Source of the DNA: CBDHDN01 sp965261585
GTDB lineage: Bacteria > Pseudomonadota > Alphaproteobacteria > UBA6615
Direction of reading: 5' to 3'
Assembly: GCA_965261585.1 (NCBI GenBank)
Contig: CBDHDN010000027.1
Location: 1 to 27,055 of the forward strand
DNA: 27,055 nt
Below, one piece after another: positions 8,173 to 17,010 of the stretch (positions within the stretch are counted from its first letter, which is position 1; every line of letters starts with the position of its first letter). The notes under the pieces are model-generated. The model worked only from the letters and a program-made list of their open reading frames with translations, had not been told where the DNA came from and did no database searches. Both the position numbers and the translations under genes were made by a program.

Positions 8173-11017
8173 TTGCCGAACGACGTCCCGCCCGCAGCGC
8201 CCGATCACGACATCACCCCGGTGACGATCGAGGAGGAGATGAAGCGCTCCTACCTCGACTACGCGATGAGCGTGATCGTTAGCCGGGCGCTGCCGGACGT
8301 GCGCGACGGGCTGAAGCCGGTCCACCGCCGCATCCTCTATGCGATGAAAGAGTCCGGCTACGAGTACAACCGGCCGTACCGCAAATCGGCCACCACGGTC
8401 GGCGAAGTCATGGGCAAATACCATCCCCATGGTGACGCGGCGATCTACGACGCCCTCGTGCGCATGGCCCAGGACTTCTCGTTGCGGCTGATGCTGATCG
8501 ACGGCCAGGGCAACTTCGGCTCGATGGACGGCGACCCGGCCGCGGCGATGCGCTACACCGAGGCCCGGCTGGCGCGCGCGGCCCACGCGCTGCTCGACGA
8601 CATCGACAAGGAAACGGTCGACTTCCAGCCGAACTACGACGAGCGCGAGCAGGAACCCACGGTCCTGCCCGCGGAGTTCCCGAACCTGCTCGTCAACGGC
8701 GCTGGCGGCATCGCCGTCGGCATGGCGACGAATATCCCGACGCACAATCTGGTCGAGGTCGTCGACGCCTGCTGCGCTTATATCGACGAACCCAATATCA
8801 CGATCGACCAGTTGATGGAGTTCATCCCCGGTCCGGACTTTCCGACCGGCGGTATCATCCAGGGCATCACCGGCATTCGCGCCGCCTATCACCTGGGCCG
8901 CGGCTCCGTCGTCATCCGCGGCCGTACCGAGGTCGAGCAGGTGGCCAGCGGCCGCCGCGCCATCATTGTCACCGAAGTGCCGTACCAGGTGAACAAGGCG
9001 AGGATGATCGAGCGTATCGCCGATGTCGTGAACGACAAGGTGATCGAGGGCATCGCCGACCTACGCGACGAGTCCAACCGCCACGGCGTCCGCGTGGTCA
9101 TCGAGCTCCGGCGCGATGCCGAGCCCGACATCGTCCTCAACCAGATCTATCGCCACTCGCAGCTGCAGACTTCGTTCGGGGTCAACATGCTGGCGCTGGT
9201 CGGCGGTCAGCCGAAGCTGCTGACGCTGAAGGACATCATCGCAGCGTTCGTCGCGTTCCGCGAGGAAGTCATCACCCCGGCGCACGGTCTTCGAGCTCCG
9301 CCGGGCGCGCGAGCGGGCGCACACCCTGGTCGGGCTGGCGGTCGCGGTCGTCAATATCGACGAGGTGATCCGGCTGATCCGCGCCGCCAAGGACCCGGCC
9401 ACGGCGCGTGCCGAGCTGATCGCGCGGCCCTGGCCGGCCAGGGAGGTGGCGCCGCTGATCGCGCTGGTCGACGACCCCGGCCGCGGCGTCGACGAGGCCG
9501 GCGATTATCGCCTGTCGGAGGCCCAGGCGCGCGCGATCCTGGAGTTGCGGCTGCATCGCCTGACCGGCCTCGAGCGCGACAAGATCGGCCAGGACTTGGA
9601 AGATCTGGTCGCCAAGATCGAGGGGTATCTCGACATTCTCGGCAGCCGCGAGAAGCTCTACGGCGTGCTGCGTGAGGAGCTGCACGGGGTGCGCGAGACC
9701 TTCGCGACGCCGCGCCGGACCGAGATCGTCGAGGGCGAGTTCGAGCACGATATCGAGGACCTGATCCAGCGCGAGGACATGGTCGTCACCGTGACCCACA
9801 CCGGCTATATCAAGCGGGTGCCGCTGTCGACCTATCAGGCGCAGCACCGCGGCGGCAAGGGCCGGGCCGGCATGAGCACGCGGTCCGAGGATTTCGTCAC
9901 CACGGTGTTCGTGCTGAACACCCACACGCCGGTGCTGTTCTTCTCCTCGCGCGGCATGGTCTACAAGATGAAGGTGTACAAACTGCCTCTGGGCTCGCCC
10001 CAGGCGCGCGGCAAGGCCCTCGTCAATCTGCTGCCGCTCGCCTCCGGCGAGACTATCACGACGCTGATGCCGCTGCCCGAGGACGAGGACAGCTGGGGCC
10101 AGTTGGATGTCATGTTCGCCACGGCCAGTGGCGGCATCCGCCGCAACAAGCTGAGCGACTTCGTCAGCGTCATGGCCAACGGCAAGATCGCCATGAAGCT
10201 GGACGACGGCGATCGCCTGATCGGTGTCCAGACCTGCGACGAGGCTGACGACGTGCTGCTGGCCACGGCCAACGGCAAGTGCATCCGTTTTCCGGTGACG
10301 GCCGTCCGCGTATTCTCGGGCCGCACCTCGACGGGCGTGCGCGGCCTCAGGCTGGCCGGTGACGATGCCGTGATCTCGCTGTCGGTCCTCGGCCACGTCG
10401 ATTTCGATGCCGAGGTGAGCGACGCCTATCTGCGCCGCAGCCGCGCCGAGCGTGCCGAGAGTAGTGAGGGCGGTGAGGGCGGCGAGGACGGTGAGGGTGG
10501 CGAGGACGGTGAGGGTGGTGAGGGTGGTGAGGTCGGCGGGGGTGGTGAGGTCGGCGGGGGTGGTGAGGTCGGCGGGGGTGGTGAGGAAGGCGGCAACGGT
10601 GGCCGCGTCTTGGCGGAGGAAGACTACGCGGCGCTCAAGGCCCGCGAGCAGTTCATCCTGTCGGTCACGGCGAACGGCTTCGGCAAGCGCAGCTCGGCCT
10701 ACGAGTACCGGGTCGCCGGCCGTGGCGGTCAAGGCATCGCCAACATCGACCTTGGCCGGAGCGAGAACGCCGTCGTTGCATCGTTCCCGGTCGAGGATGG
10801 CGACGACTTGGTGCTGGTGACCGACGCCGGCCAGTTGATCCGCACGCGTGTCGACGAGGTCCGCATCGCCGGCCGCAGCACTCGCGGCGTGACCCTGTTC
10901 CGGGTCGGCGAGGACGAGCGCGTCGTCTCGGTCACGCGCCTGAGCGAAGACGAAGAAAATACCCCCGGCGGCCACGACCAGGTGGTCGATCAACCCGGCG
11001 GAACCAGGGAGGCCTAG
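8173..11017 (+). CDS. gyrA: DNA gyrase subunit A (one apparent frameshift)
   Basis: GyrA, 947 residues when corrected; with GyrB it makes the type II topoisomerase that introduces negative supercoils. The start is TTG 8173: the frame has a TAG at 8164 just upstream, and LPNDV leads into the standard VTIEEEMKRSYLDYAMSVIV. The catalytic Tyr lies in AAMRYTEARL. The C-terminal pinwheel carries the GyrA box QHRGGKG. In the quinolone region (YHPHGDAAIYD) the Ser83 position is Ala and the Asp87 position is Asp. An extra C in CCCC at 9275-9278 breaks the frame after FREEVIT; dropping it gives the expected RRTVFELRRARERAH. Since gyrase is essential, a sequence error is likely. A 48-residue Gly/Glu-rich loop (10460-10603) is inserted in the C-terminal domain. 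The TAG stop is shared with MITE copy 3. Confidence 0.95.
10526..10579 (+). repeat. 18-bp tandem repeat inside gyrA
   Basis: Three perfect copies of GGTGAGGTCGGCGGGGGT followed by a partial fourth. It encodes GGEVGG-type repeats in the low-complexity loop of the GyrA C-terminal domain. The surrounding 10460-10603 is made of similar GGTGAGGGC/T units. Being a multiple of three, copy-number change would alter loop length without breaking the frame. Confidence 0.85.
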
Positions 11018-11121
11018 TGCACAGATCCAGACAAATGATTCACCGTGCGCTGGAGCAACCCGTTGTTTTGTATTCAGAATCAGGTTTCCACTGTGACGGC
11101 TCTGACTGAGTTGGTGCACTA
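11015..11121 (-). mobile_element. MITE-like element, copy 3 (at the gyrA stop codon)
   Basis: Same 107-bp unit as copy 1 but inverted, with TA duplications at 11015-11016 and 11120-11121. It differs from copy 1 by one base, in the end repeat (TAGTGCACAG here against TAGTGCACCG). The gyrA stop TAG is made of the target TA plus the element's first G. The other flank, TAGCCCTTAGGAG, shows the native site also read TAG. It lies directly upstream of the coaD ribosome binding site, so it sits inside the gyrA-coaD transcript if the two are co-transcribed. Confidence 0.88.
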
Positions 11122-11140
11122 GCCCTTAGGAGAAGCTGCT

Positions 11141-11671
11141 ATGGCCGTGAAGCCACGCATCGGGATCTATCCCGGCACATTTGATCCGATTACCAATGGC
11201 CACCTCGACATCATCATGCGCGCCGTCAAGGTCGTCGACCGGCTAACCGTCGCGGTGGCGGCGAACGCGGGCAAGGGGCCGATGTTCGGCCTCGACGAGC
11301 GCGCCGAGATGGCGCGCGCCGAGGTCGAGGCCGGTGCCGGCGAGCATGCGGCGCGTATCGACGTCTGCCCGTTCGACACACTGCTGATCGACTTCGCCGT
11401 GCGGCGCAAAGCGACCTGTATCATCCGCGGGCTGCGCGCGGTCTCGGACTTCGAGTACGAGTTTCAGATGGCCGGCATGAACAAGCGCCTCAATGCCGAT
11501 ATCGAGACGGTCTTCCTGATGGCATCCGAGCGCCATCACTTCATCTCGTCGCGCTTTGTCAAGGAGATCGCGCGGCTCGGCGGCGACATCACGACCTTCG
11601 TCTCGCCGCGGGTCGCCGAGCACATTGCCGATCGGGTCGGCGGGCCGGACCTCTACGCCGTCAACGAGTGA
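11141..11671 (+). CDS. coaD: Pantetheine-phosphate adenylyltransferase
   Basis: CoaD, 176 residues, transfers AMP from ATP to 4'-phosphopantetheine to form dephospho-CoA, the penultimate step of coenzyme A synthesis. The nucleotidyltransferase signature is complete: GTFDPITNGHLDII near the N terminus with the TNGH motif, the conserved IIRGLRAVSDFEYEFQMA in the middle, and ISSRFVKEIA near the C terminus. The ATG at 11141 follows AGGAG at 11128-11132. The gene follows gyrA, as is common in alphaproteobacteria, with only MITE copy 3 between them. The next gene starts 13 bases after its stop, which suggests co-transcription. Confidence 0.97.
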   Translation: MAVKPRIGIYPGTFDPITNGHLDIIMRAVKVVDRLTVAVAANAGKGPMFGLDERAEMARAEVEAGAGEHAARIDVCPFDTLLIDFAVRRKATCIIRGLRAVSDFEYEFQMAGMNKRLNADIETVFLMASERHHFISSRFVKEIARLGGDITTFVSPRVAEHIADRVGGPDLYAVNE

Positions 11672-11684
11672 CGCGGACGGCGTC

Positions 11685-12125
11685 ATGTGGCTGACCAACT
11701 ATGCCATGCCGGTGCTCGCACGCAGCCCGGTCGCAGCGGCTGCCGCCGGGCTTGTCGCGCTCTCGCTGTGGGGCCTGGCCGGGGGCGGCAGCCCGTCGCT
11801 CTTGCCTTCGGCGGCGCTGGCGCAGGGTGCCGACACGCGTGTCGTCGTGCTGCGTCTCTCGGACGGTGAGGTGACGGGCGATCACGTCGTCGGTGCCGGC
11901 CGCCGAGCCGTGTTGCGCCTGCGGCGGGGCGACAGCGTCGAGCTGCGCTGGACGGTGGATCGGGCCACGGCGCTGCATCTGCACGGCTATGGCGTCGAGA
12001 CCCGAGCCACGGTTGACGGCGGGGCGGTGATGACGTTCGTGGCCGGAGCCACCGGACGGTTCCCCATCGAGGCGCGCGATCTGGGCGACCGGACCGTGCT
12101 CTATGTCGAGGTGCTGCCGCGCTAG
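11685..12125 (+). CDS. Small secreted beta-domain protein, possibly cupredoxin-like
   Basis: 146 residues. The N terminus holds a hydrophobic export segment (LARSPVAAAAAGLVALSLWG) ending near ALAQGAD, so the protein is likely periplasmic or anchored. The remaining 95 residues look like a single beta domain: VVVLRLSDGEVTGD, RRAVLRLRRGDSVELRWTVD, ALHLHGYGVETRAT, then FPIEARDLGDRTVLYVEVLP. The HLHGYG segment and domain size recall cupredoxin-like folds, but I see no full copper ligand set, so metal binding is uncertain. An ATG at 11706 is an alternative start. It lies between coaD and the membrane protein at 12135 with gaps of 13 and 9 bases; the pair probably works together at the membrane. Confidence 0.65.
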   Translation: MWLTNYAMPVLARSPVAAAAAGLVALSLWGLAGGGSPSLLPSAALAQGADTRVVVLRLSDGEVTGDHVVGAGRRAVLRLRRGDSVELRWTVDRATALHLHGYGVETRATVDGGAVMTFVAGATGRFPIEARDLGDRTVLYVEVLPR

Positions 12126-12549
12126 CCGGCGCCGATGATCGCTGTGCGCGCGCCCGTTCTCTTCAGTGGTTGTTGTTTCCTGCTGGCCGGCCTGGTCCCG
12201 GCGCCGGCCCTTGCCCATGCCTTCGCCCAACGCTACGACCTGCCGCTGTGGCTCTATTTGGCCGGCGCCGGTGCTGCCGTGGCTTTGTCGTTCGTCGTGA
12301 TGGCGGCGTTCCTTGGCATCGAGACCGCCAGGGTCGGGGCGCCGCGGCTGGATCTGCTGCGCACCCGCGGCGGCCGCCTGCTCGCCGACCGCCGTGTGCT
12401 GTTCGCGATCCGGCTCTTGTCGATCGCCCTGTTCGTGTTGCTGTTGGCCGCCGGCTTCTTCGGCCGCCAGGACGATGCCTTCGCCAACAGCCTGCCGACG
12501 ATGGTCTGGGTCATCTGGTGGGCCGGCCTCGCCTTCTTCAGCGCCCTAG

Positions 12550-14153
12550 CCCGGATATTTCATGATGCGAATGATTGTGTCCTGTTGGGCCGGTCATCTG
12601 TCTCGAATGAGGCGAATTGGGACGGGTTTTGACCGGGGTTCATGGCCGCGGTGCAGGAGCGAAGCATTACGGTGTTCGGTGGCGGCGAGCGGTCGCGTTT
12701 ACTGGTTGCCGCGGCACGGCATTGGGATCGTGTAAGGGACCGAAGGGGCGGCCGCTATCCTGGTTCGAGCCTGGTGGCGACCAGTGTGAACAGGGCCTGA
12801 TCGGGACAGGCCGAGGAGAGCAGGAAGCGGACCCGACGGGTGTTGCGGATGACGACGGCGCCGATCTTGAGCAAGCGCAGGCGGATCGTGCCAACCTGGG
12901 CGCGGGCGGCCTCGGTGCCGGCGAGGCCGAAGCGCCGGATCGCCGTCATCAGCACGTAGGCGAGACTGGCCAGGAGCAGGCGGAACTGGTTCGGCCACCA
13001 GCGATGGGCCGAGGTGCGGTCAGAGAACAGCTCGAACTGCTCCTTGATGCGGTTCTCCATGTCGCCGCGGGCACAGTAGAGCATGTCGTAGAGCGCCATG
13101 CCGTCACCGGCGAGGCTGGTCACCACGAAGCGCGGGTTGGCGCCGCGGGCGGTGTGTTCGAGGCGCGCGATGACGCGCCGCTCGCGGTTCCACGTCCCGG
13201 CGCCATAGCGGAGTTCGGCGAAGTGCCGTTGCTTGTCGCCGGTCGTGGCGAACAGTGCGCGCGCCTGGGCCATCACGGGCGCCGCCAGCGCCTCCAGCCG
13301 CTTGTTCCTGGCCAGGCCGATGATGTAGTCGACGCCGTGACGCTCGCACCACGACAGCATGCGCCAGCGGCAGAAGCCGGAGTCCGCCCGCACGATGATG
13401 CGCACGGCGGGCCAGGCCAGGCGCAGCCGCCGCACCAGCAGCTTCAGCACTGCACCGGCATGCTTCGCCGGGTCGATGTCCGAGCGTCGCAGGTAGGCCG
13501 CCAGCAGATGATCGCCGGCGAACACGTAAAGCGGCAGGAAGCAGTAGTGGTCGTAGTAGCCATGGAAGAACCGGCCTTCTTGATGGCCGTGAACCGGGTC
13601 GTCCGTGGCATCGAAGTCGAGCACGATCTCGGCTGGCGGATCACCATGCGCGGCGATGAAGGCATCCGCCAGGACCTCGTGGATCGCCCACGCCCAGCTC
13701 GCCTCGGCCTGGTTCTCGAAGCGGCACAGCGTCGGCGCGCTGGCCAGCGCCCGGTCCTGCCCCGTCGCCGTCTGCACCGCCACATCGTGGCGCAGCTCGG
13801 TGTGATCGTTCAGATCCTCATAGCCCAGCGCGATCGCGAACACCCGCTGGCGCAGCATGTCGACGAAGCGATGCCTGACCTTGCCGCGCTGGCGCCTGTC
13901 GCCGAGCCGACGCGCCACCGCCGCCGTCAGACCCAACCGCCGGTCCGCCTGGCGTAACAGCAGCACGCCGCCGTTGCTCGTCACATCGCCGCCGTCAAAC
14001 GCCGCCTCGATCCGCCGCTTGCGGCAGACTGGAAACAGCACCGTCTCAGGGGTACAATTCGTCACCGCCGGGCTCCTGCGTTTGATCCGATCTCGGCAAT
14101 TGAATCATAACGCATATTGGGAGTTCGGCGGTGCCTTTCGTGAATCTTCCAGG
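12550..14153 (-). mobile_element. IS1380-family insertion sequence, complete
   Basis: 1604 bp, flanked by a 4-bp target duplication CTAG (12546-12549 and 14154-14157). The ends are imperfect inverted repeats: CCCGGATATTTCATGA on the left and CCTGGAAGATTCACGA on the right (reverse complement), 11 of 16 matching. It carries one long transposase gene on the minus strand, running against the host gene. The transposase frame is intact, so the element may be active. The boundaries are supported by exact frame restoration of the interrupted host gene. Confidence 0.88.
12755..14065 (-). CDS. IS1380-family transposase
   Basis: 436 residues, full length for the family, a DDE transposase that acts on the ends of its own element. 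Family landmarks in order: CRKRRIEAAFDGGDVTSNGG near the N terminus, TLCRFENQ, EIVLDFDATDDPVHGHQEG with the first catalytic acids, FFHGYYDHYCFLPLYVF, RADSGFCRW, VDYIIGLARNKRLE, MENRIKEQ with the likely catalytic Glu, and the conserved tail SAHRWWPNQFRLLLASLAYV and VVIRNTRRVRFLLSSACPDQ. No internal stop or frameshift is visible. It reads opposite to the disrupted host gene. Confidence 0.95.
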   Translation of the reverse strand: MTNCTPETVLFPVCRKRRIEAAFDGGDVTSNGGVLLLRQADRRLGLTAAVARRLGDRRQRGKVRHRFVDMLRQRVFAIALGYEDLNDHTELRHDVAVQTATGQDRALASAPTLCRFENQAEASWAWAIHEVLADAFIAAHGDPPAEIVLDFDATDDPVHGHQEGRFFHGYYDHYCFLPLYVFAGDHLLAAYLRRSDIDPAKHAGAVLKLLVRRLRLAWPAVRIIVRADSGFCRWRMLSWCERHGVDYIIGLARNKRLEALAAPVMAQARALFATTGDKQRHFAELRYGAGTWNRERRVIARLEHTARGANPRFVVTSLAGDGMALYDMLYCARGDMENRIKEQFELFSDRTSAHRWWPNQFRLLLASLAYVLMTAIRRFGLAGTEAARAQVGTIRLRLLKIGAVVIRNTRRVRFLLSSACPDQALFTLVATRLEPG

Positions 14154-15377
14154 CTAGTCGGCAATGTCTGGGCGCTCGTCAGCCCGTGGACGATCATCGC
14201 CGATTGGGTGGCCGTGCTGCATCGCCGCTGGCGACCGGAGCAGGCGTCCCGGCGGCGGCCGCCGCCGGGCCCCGAGGTGTGGCTGGCCGTCGTGCTGTTC
14301 CTGGCATTCGCCTGGGTCGAGCTGGTCTGGTCGGCGCGCGGTGTGCCGGCCAGCCTGGCCTTCGCGATCACCGCCTACAGCGTTGTCACCTGGCTTGGCA
14401 TGGCGCGCTACGGCCGCGCCGAGTGGCTCCGCCGCGGCGAGGCGTTTTCGGTTCTGTTCGGCCTGTTCGCCCGCTTTTCTCCGATGGACGCGCGAGCCGG
14501 CGGCGGCAACCCCGGCGCGGCGCGCCAATGGAGCCTGCGACCCTATGCCGTCGGTCTGATCACCGAAGCGCCAGTGCCGGTCTCGCTCATGGCTTTTGTC
14601 ATCCTCGTATTGTCGACTGCAATGTTCGACGGCTTGGCCGAGACGTTCGCCTGGCAGGACCTGGGTCAGCGTCGCGCTGTCGGTGCCGGCGCTCGAGACA
14701 ACCGCCGTCGTCCTCGGCTTCAGCAATCCGGCGAGCCTGCTGCTGACCGTCGGCCTGGTCGTCGTCCCGCTGGTGTTCCTGGCCGTCTATCTCGCGGTGA
14801 GTTGGCTGATTGCTGCGGTGGTCGCGGCGTCGTCGCACGACGGGCCCTCGGCGCAGGTCGTCGCCCGGCTGTTCGTCACCTCGCTTATCCCGATTGCCAT
14901 CGCCTATCACCTCGCCCACTTCCTGTCGCTGCTGTTGATCTTCGGCCAACTGATCATCCCGCTGTCGTCCGATCCGTTCGGCTTTGGCTGGGACCTGTTC
15001 GGCACGGCGGACTACCAGATCGATATCGCCATCGTCGACGCCCGCTTCGTGTGGATCACGTCCATCACCGCGATCGTCGTCGGCCACGTCGCCGCCGTCT
15101 ATGTCGCTCATATGGTCGCGTTGGCGACGTTCGGCGACCGCCGGGTCGCGCTGCGCAGCCAGTACCCCATGCTGGTCTTCATGGTTGGCTATACGATGGT
15201 CAGCCTGTGGATCCTGTCCCAGCCGATCGTCGAGTAGGCGGTGGCTCCGTCGCGGCGCACACGCAAGAATTGCGGCAGCCGCCGGGTTGCGGTGCGGTGC
15301 TCAATTCGAGTACCTGTTGCCGCACTGGCTGGGCCGGCGCCGGGCGCCCCCGCGGAACTCTCAGGAAAAGGCGGAAC

Positions 15378-15935
15378 ATGCGTTTCATCACCAACTTCAT
15401 GGGCAGCTTGGTCGTCGCCGCCGTCGCGTTCGGCATGGCGTCAGTGCAGGCGCAGGAGACAGACTTGGAGAACACGCTCTACATCGACCTCCAGGCGGGC
15501 CGCGTGGTCATCGAGATGCGCCCTGATCTGGCGCCCAATCACGTCGCCCGTATCAAGGAGCTGGCGCGCGACGGCTTCTACGACGGGATTGTCTTTCATC
15601 GTGTGATCGACGGCTTCATGGCCCAGACCGGCGATCCGACCGGCAGTGGCAGCGGCGGCTCGGGCCAGAAGCTGCGCGCCGAGTTCTCGGGGGAACCCCA
15701 TGTGCGCGGGACCGTGTCGATGGCGCGGGCCCAGGACCCGAACAGCGCCGACAGCCAGTTCTTCATCGTCTTCGGCGAGGCGCCGTGGCTGAACGGCCAA
15801 TACACGGTGTGGGGCCGCGTGACCGAGGGCATGGATCTCGTCGACGCCTTGCGCAAGGGCAACACGCAGCGTGGCGGCGTGGTCGAGGATCCCGATCAAA
15901 TGGTGACGGTACGCGTCGCCGCCGACACCGAGTAG
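15378..15935 (+). CDS. Secreted cyclophilin-type peptidyl-prolyl isomerase
   Basis: 185 residues. It catalyses cis-trans isomerisation of peptide bonds before proline and here probably assists folding of periplasmic proteins. Residues 1-26 are a signal peptide (MGSLVVAAVAFGMASVQAQ), so this is the exported PpiA-like type. Cyclophilin motifs are complete: FYDGIVFHRVIDGFMAQTGD, RGTVSMARA, NSADSQFFIVF and the WLNGQYTVWGRV loop. The ATG at 15378 follows AGGAAAAGGCGGA. The coaD to isomerase order is a familiar alphaproteobacterial backbone, here widened by the membrane protein gene and its IS1380. An IS630 lies 24 bp after its stop. Confidence 0.95.
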   Translation: MRFITNFMGSLVVAAVAFGMASVQAQETDLENTLYIDLQAGRVVIEMRPDLAPNHVARIKELARDGFYDGIVFHRVIDGFMAQTGDPTGSGSGGSGQKLRAEFSGEPHVRGTVSMARAQDPNSADSQFFIVFGEAPWLNGQYTVWGRVTEGMDLVDALRKGNTQRGGVVEDPDQMVTVRVAADTE

Positions 15936-15974
15936 CGCCGGCGGCGATACGCGGTGCGCTAGAGCACATCCGGT

Positions 15975-16661
15975 TTAGACGGAATATCCTGCATTGACGA
16001 GGTAGTTTCTGCATTCGGTTGGAGAGAATTCATCGAGGGCGTTTCCAATTGCCCGCCAGAGGTCATCGACGGTTCTGGCGCCGACCTTGCGGAGAATGGC
16101 TTTGAGCTTGGCGAAGACCTGTTCGATGGGATTGAGATCGGGGCTGTAGGGCGGCAGGTAGAGCGGGGTTGCGCCGACCGCCTCAATGGCCTCGTGTACG
16201 CTGGCGACCTTGTGGGAGGAGAGGTTGTCCATGATGACGATGTCGCCCGCGGACAGGGTCGGGACCAGGGCTTGCTGGACCCAGGCAAGGAAGCTTGCGC
16301 CGTTGATCGGGCCATCGAAAACGCAGGGCGCGGTGATCCGGTCGTGACGCAGGGCGGCAATGAACGTGGTTGTCTTCCAGTGGCCATGGGGAATGGCCGC
16401 CACCACCCGTTCGCCGCGCGGTGCCCGGCCATAACGCCGGGCCATGTTCGTCCGCGCCCAGGTCTCGTCGAGAAAGACCAGCCGTTCGGCAATCAGCCCA
16501 GGTTGCTCGTTGCGCCAAGTGGCTCGCGCCGCCGCGACGTCAGGGCGCTCCTGCTCGGCGGCGTGGGCTGTCTTTTTTTGCGACTCAGCCCCTGAGCCAG
16601 AAGAAAGTCGCCAAGCGTCGAGCGCTTCGCCTCGATCCCCTCGGCGGCCAGCAAGACGCAA
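15975..16661 (-). CDS. IS630 transposase OrfB (catalytic part)
   Basis: This is the catalytic half of the transposase, expressed as a 313-residue OrfAB fusion by a -1 frameshift at 16573-16579. Only the part from about 16579 downstream is likely translated; the frame upstream of that is a shadow of OrfA. DDE residues are visible: Asp in LVFLDETWARTNMAR, Asp in DIVIMDNLSSHK and Glu in DLNPIEQVFAKLKAILRK. The regions KKTAHAAEQERPDV at the junction and PHGHWKTTTFIAAL are typical of this IS630 group. The stop is 14 bases from the end of the element, as usual for the family. Confidence 0.93.
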   Translation of the reverse strand: MRLAGRRGDRGEALDAWRLSSGSGAESQKKTAHAAEQERPDVAAARATWRNEQPGLIAERLVFLDETWARTNMARRYGRAPRGERVVAAIPHGHWKTTTFIAALRHDRITAPCVFDGPINGASFLAWVQQALVPTLSAGDIVIMDNLSSHKVASVHEAIEAVGATPLYLPPYSPDLNPIEQVFAKLKAILRKVGARTVDDLWRAIGNALDEFSPTECRNYLVNAGYSV

Positions 16662-16915
16662 AGCTCGTCAATGGTGATGTCGCAATTCTCCATCACCAGA
16701 GCCCGAATGCGATCGCCATGGGGAGCCAGTTTCGATTTCTTCCAGCCACCGTATTTGTCGGCTTTGATCGTGCCCCGCTGCTTCCAACGCTGCATCAGCT
16801 TCACAACAAAGCTGATGCTCACATCAAATTGCTTCGCCGCCGCATTGCGAGAGGTCCCCGATTCAACAACTCGAACAACTCGTTCACGAAGATCTTCCGA
16901 ATAAGGTCGTGTCAT
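16493..16915 (-). CDS. IS630 transposase OrfA (DNA-binding part)
   Basis: 140 residues if read to its own stop. The start is ATG 16915, giving MTRPYSEDLRERVVRVVESG, the usual IS630 N terminus. It holds a paired-type helix-turn-helix (RNAAAKQFDVSISFVVKLMQ, then WKQRGTIKADKYGGWKKSKL) that should bind the terminal repeats. After GLSRKK the frame leaves family homology, while OrfB picks it up at KTAHAAEQ, so the codons beyond the A-run are probably read only when no frameshift occurs. Confidence 0.9.
   Translation of the reverse strand: MTRPYSEDLRERVVRVVESGTSRNAAAKQFDVSISFVVKLMQRWKQRGTIKADKYGGWKKSKLAPHGDRIRALVMENCDITIDELCVLLAAEGIEAKRSTLGDFLLAQGLSRKKRQPTPPSRSALTSRRREPLGATSNLG
16573..16579 (-). 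other. Slippery A7 run for -1 ribosomal frameshifting (IS630)
   Basis: On the minus strand the zero frame reads CGC AAA AAA AGA. Slipping back one base gives AAG ACA GCC, the OrfB frame. The fused product needs exactly one re-read base: 941 + 1 bases make 314 codons. I did not verify a downstream stimulatory structure. Confidence 0.75.
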
Positions 16916-17010
16916 CCATGGCTGGCCTCCTTTAACCCAGCTCATAGCTTGAATCACTTTTTGCGACCCTTGGGAATCCCCTTTTTGATTCTGTCTATGC
17001 CGGACCCGCT

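Larger units (their letters stand above)
12135..15237 (+). pseudogene. Polytopic membrane protein (fenitrothion hydrolase-like annotation), split by IS1380
   Basis: The two host parts are 12135-12549 and 14154-15237. Deleting the IS and one CTAG joins AFFSA to LVGNVWALVSPW in perfect frame. A second lesion lies at 14663-14665, where one extra G in GGG separates AETFAWQDL from the VSVALSVPAL frame. With both corrected the product is 497 residues. It starts with a signal-like segment and HAFAQRYDLPLWLYLAGA, and has many membrane helices (for example FLAVYLAVSWLIAAVV and WITSITAIVVGHVAAVYVAH). I recall similar proteins being annotated as fenitrothion hydrolase; that label is by memory and the activity is unproven. 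It follows the small secreted beta-domain protein, its likely partner. Confidence 0.75.

Noticed and set aside
9272..11119. 615-codon minus-strand frame opposite gyrA, and similar long frames opposite uvrA (3666-5003), the IS1380 transposase (12617-13957), the pentapeptide gene (19553-20608) and hyuB (25001-26350)
   Set aside because: Long antisense frames are expected in GC-rich genes; the opposite strand carries conserved protein families in each case.
13857..15935. 692-codon plus frame spanning IS1380 antisense DNA, the membrane pseudogene and the cyclophilin
   Set aside because: It is a chance read-through of unrelated segments; the cyclophilin has its own start and signal peptide at 15378.
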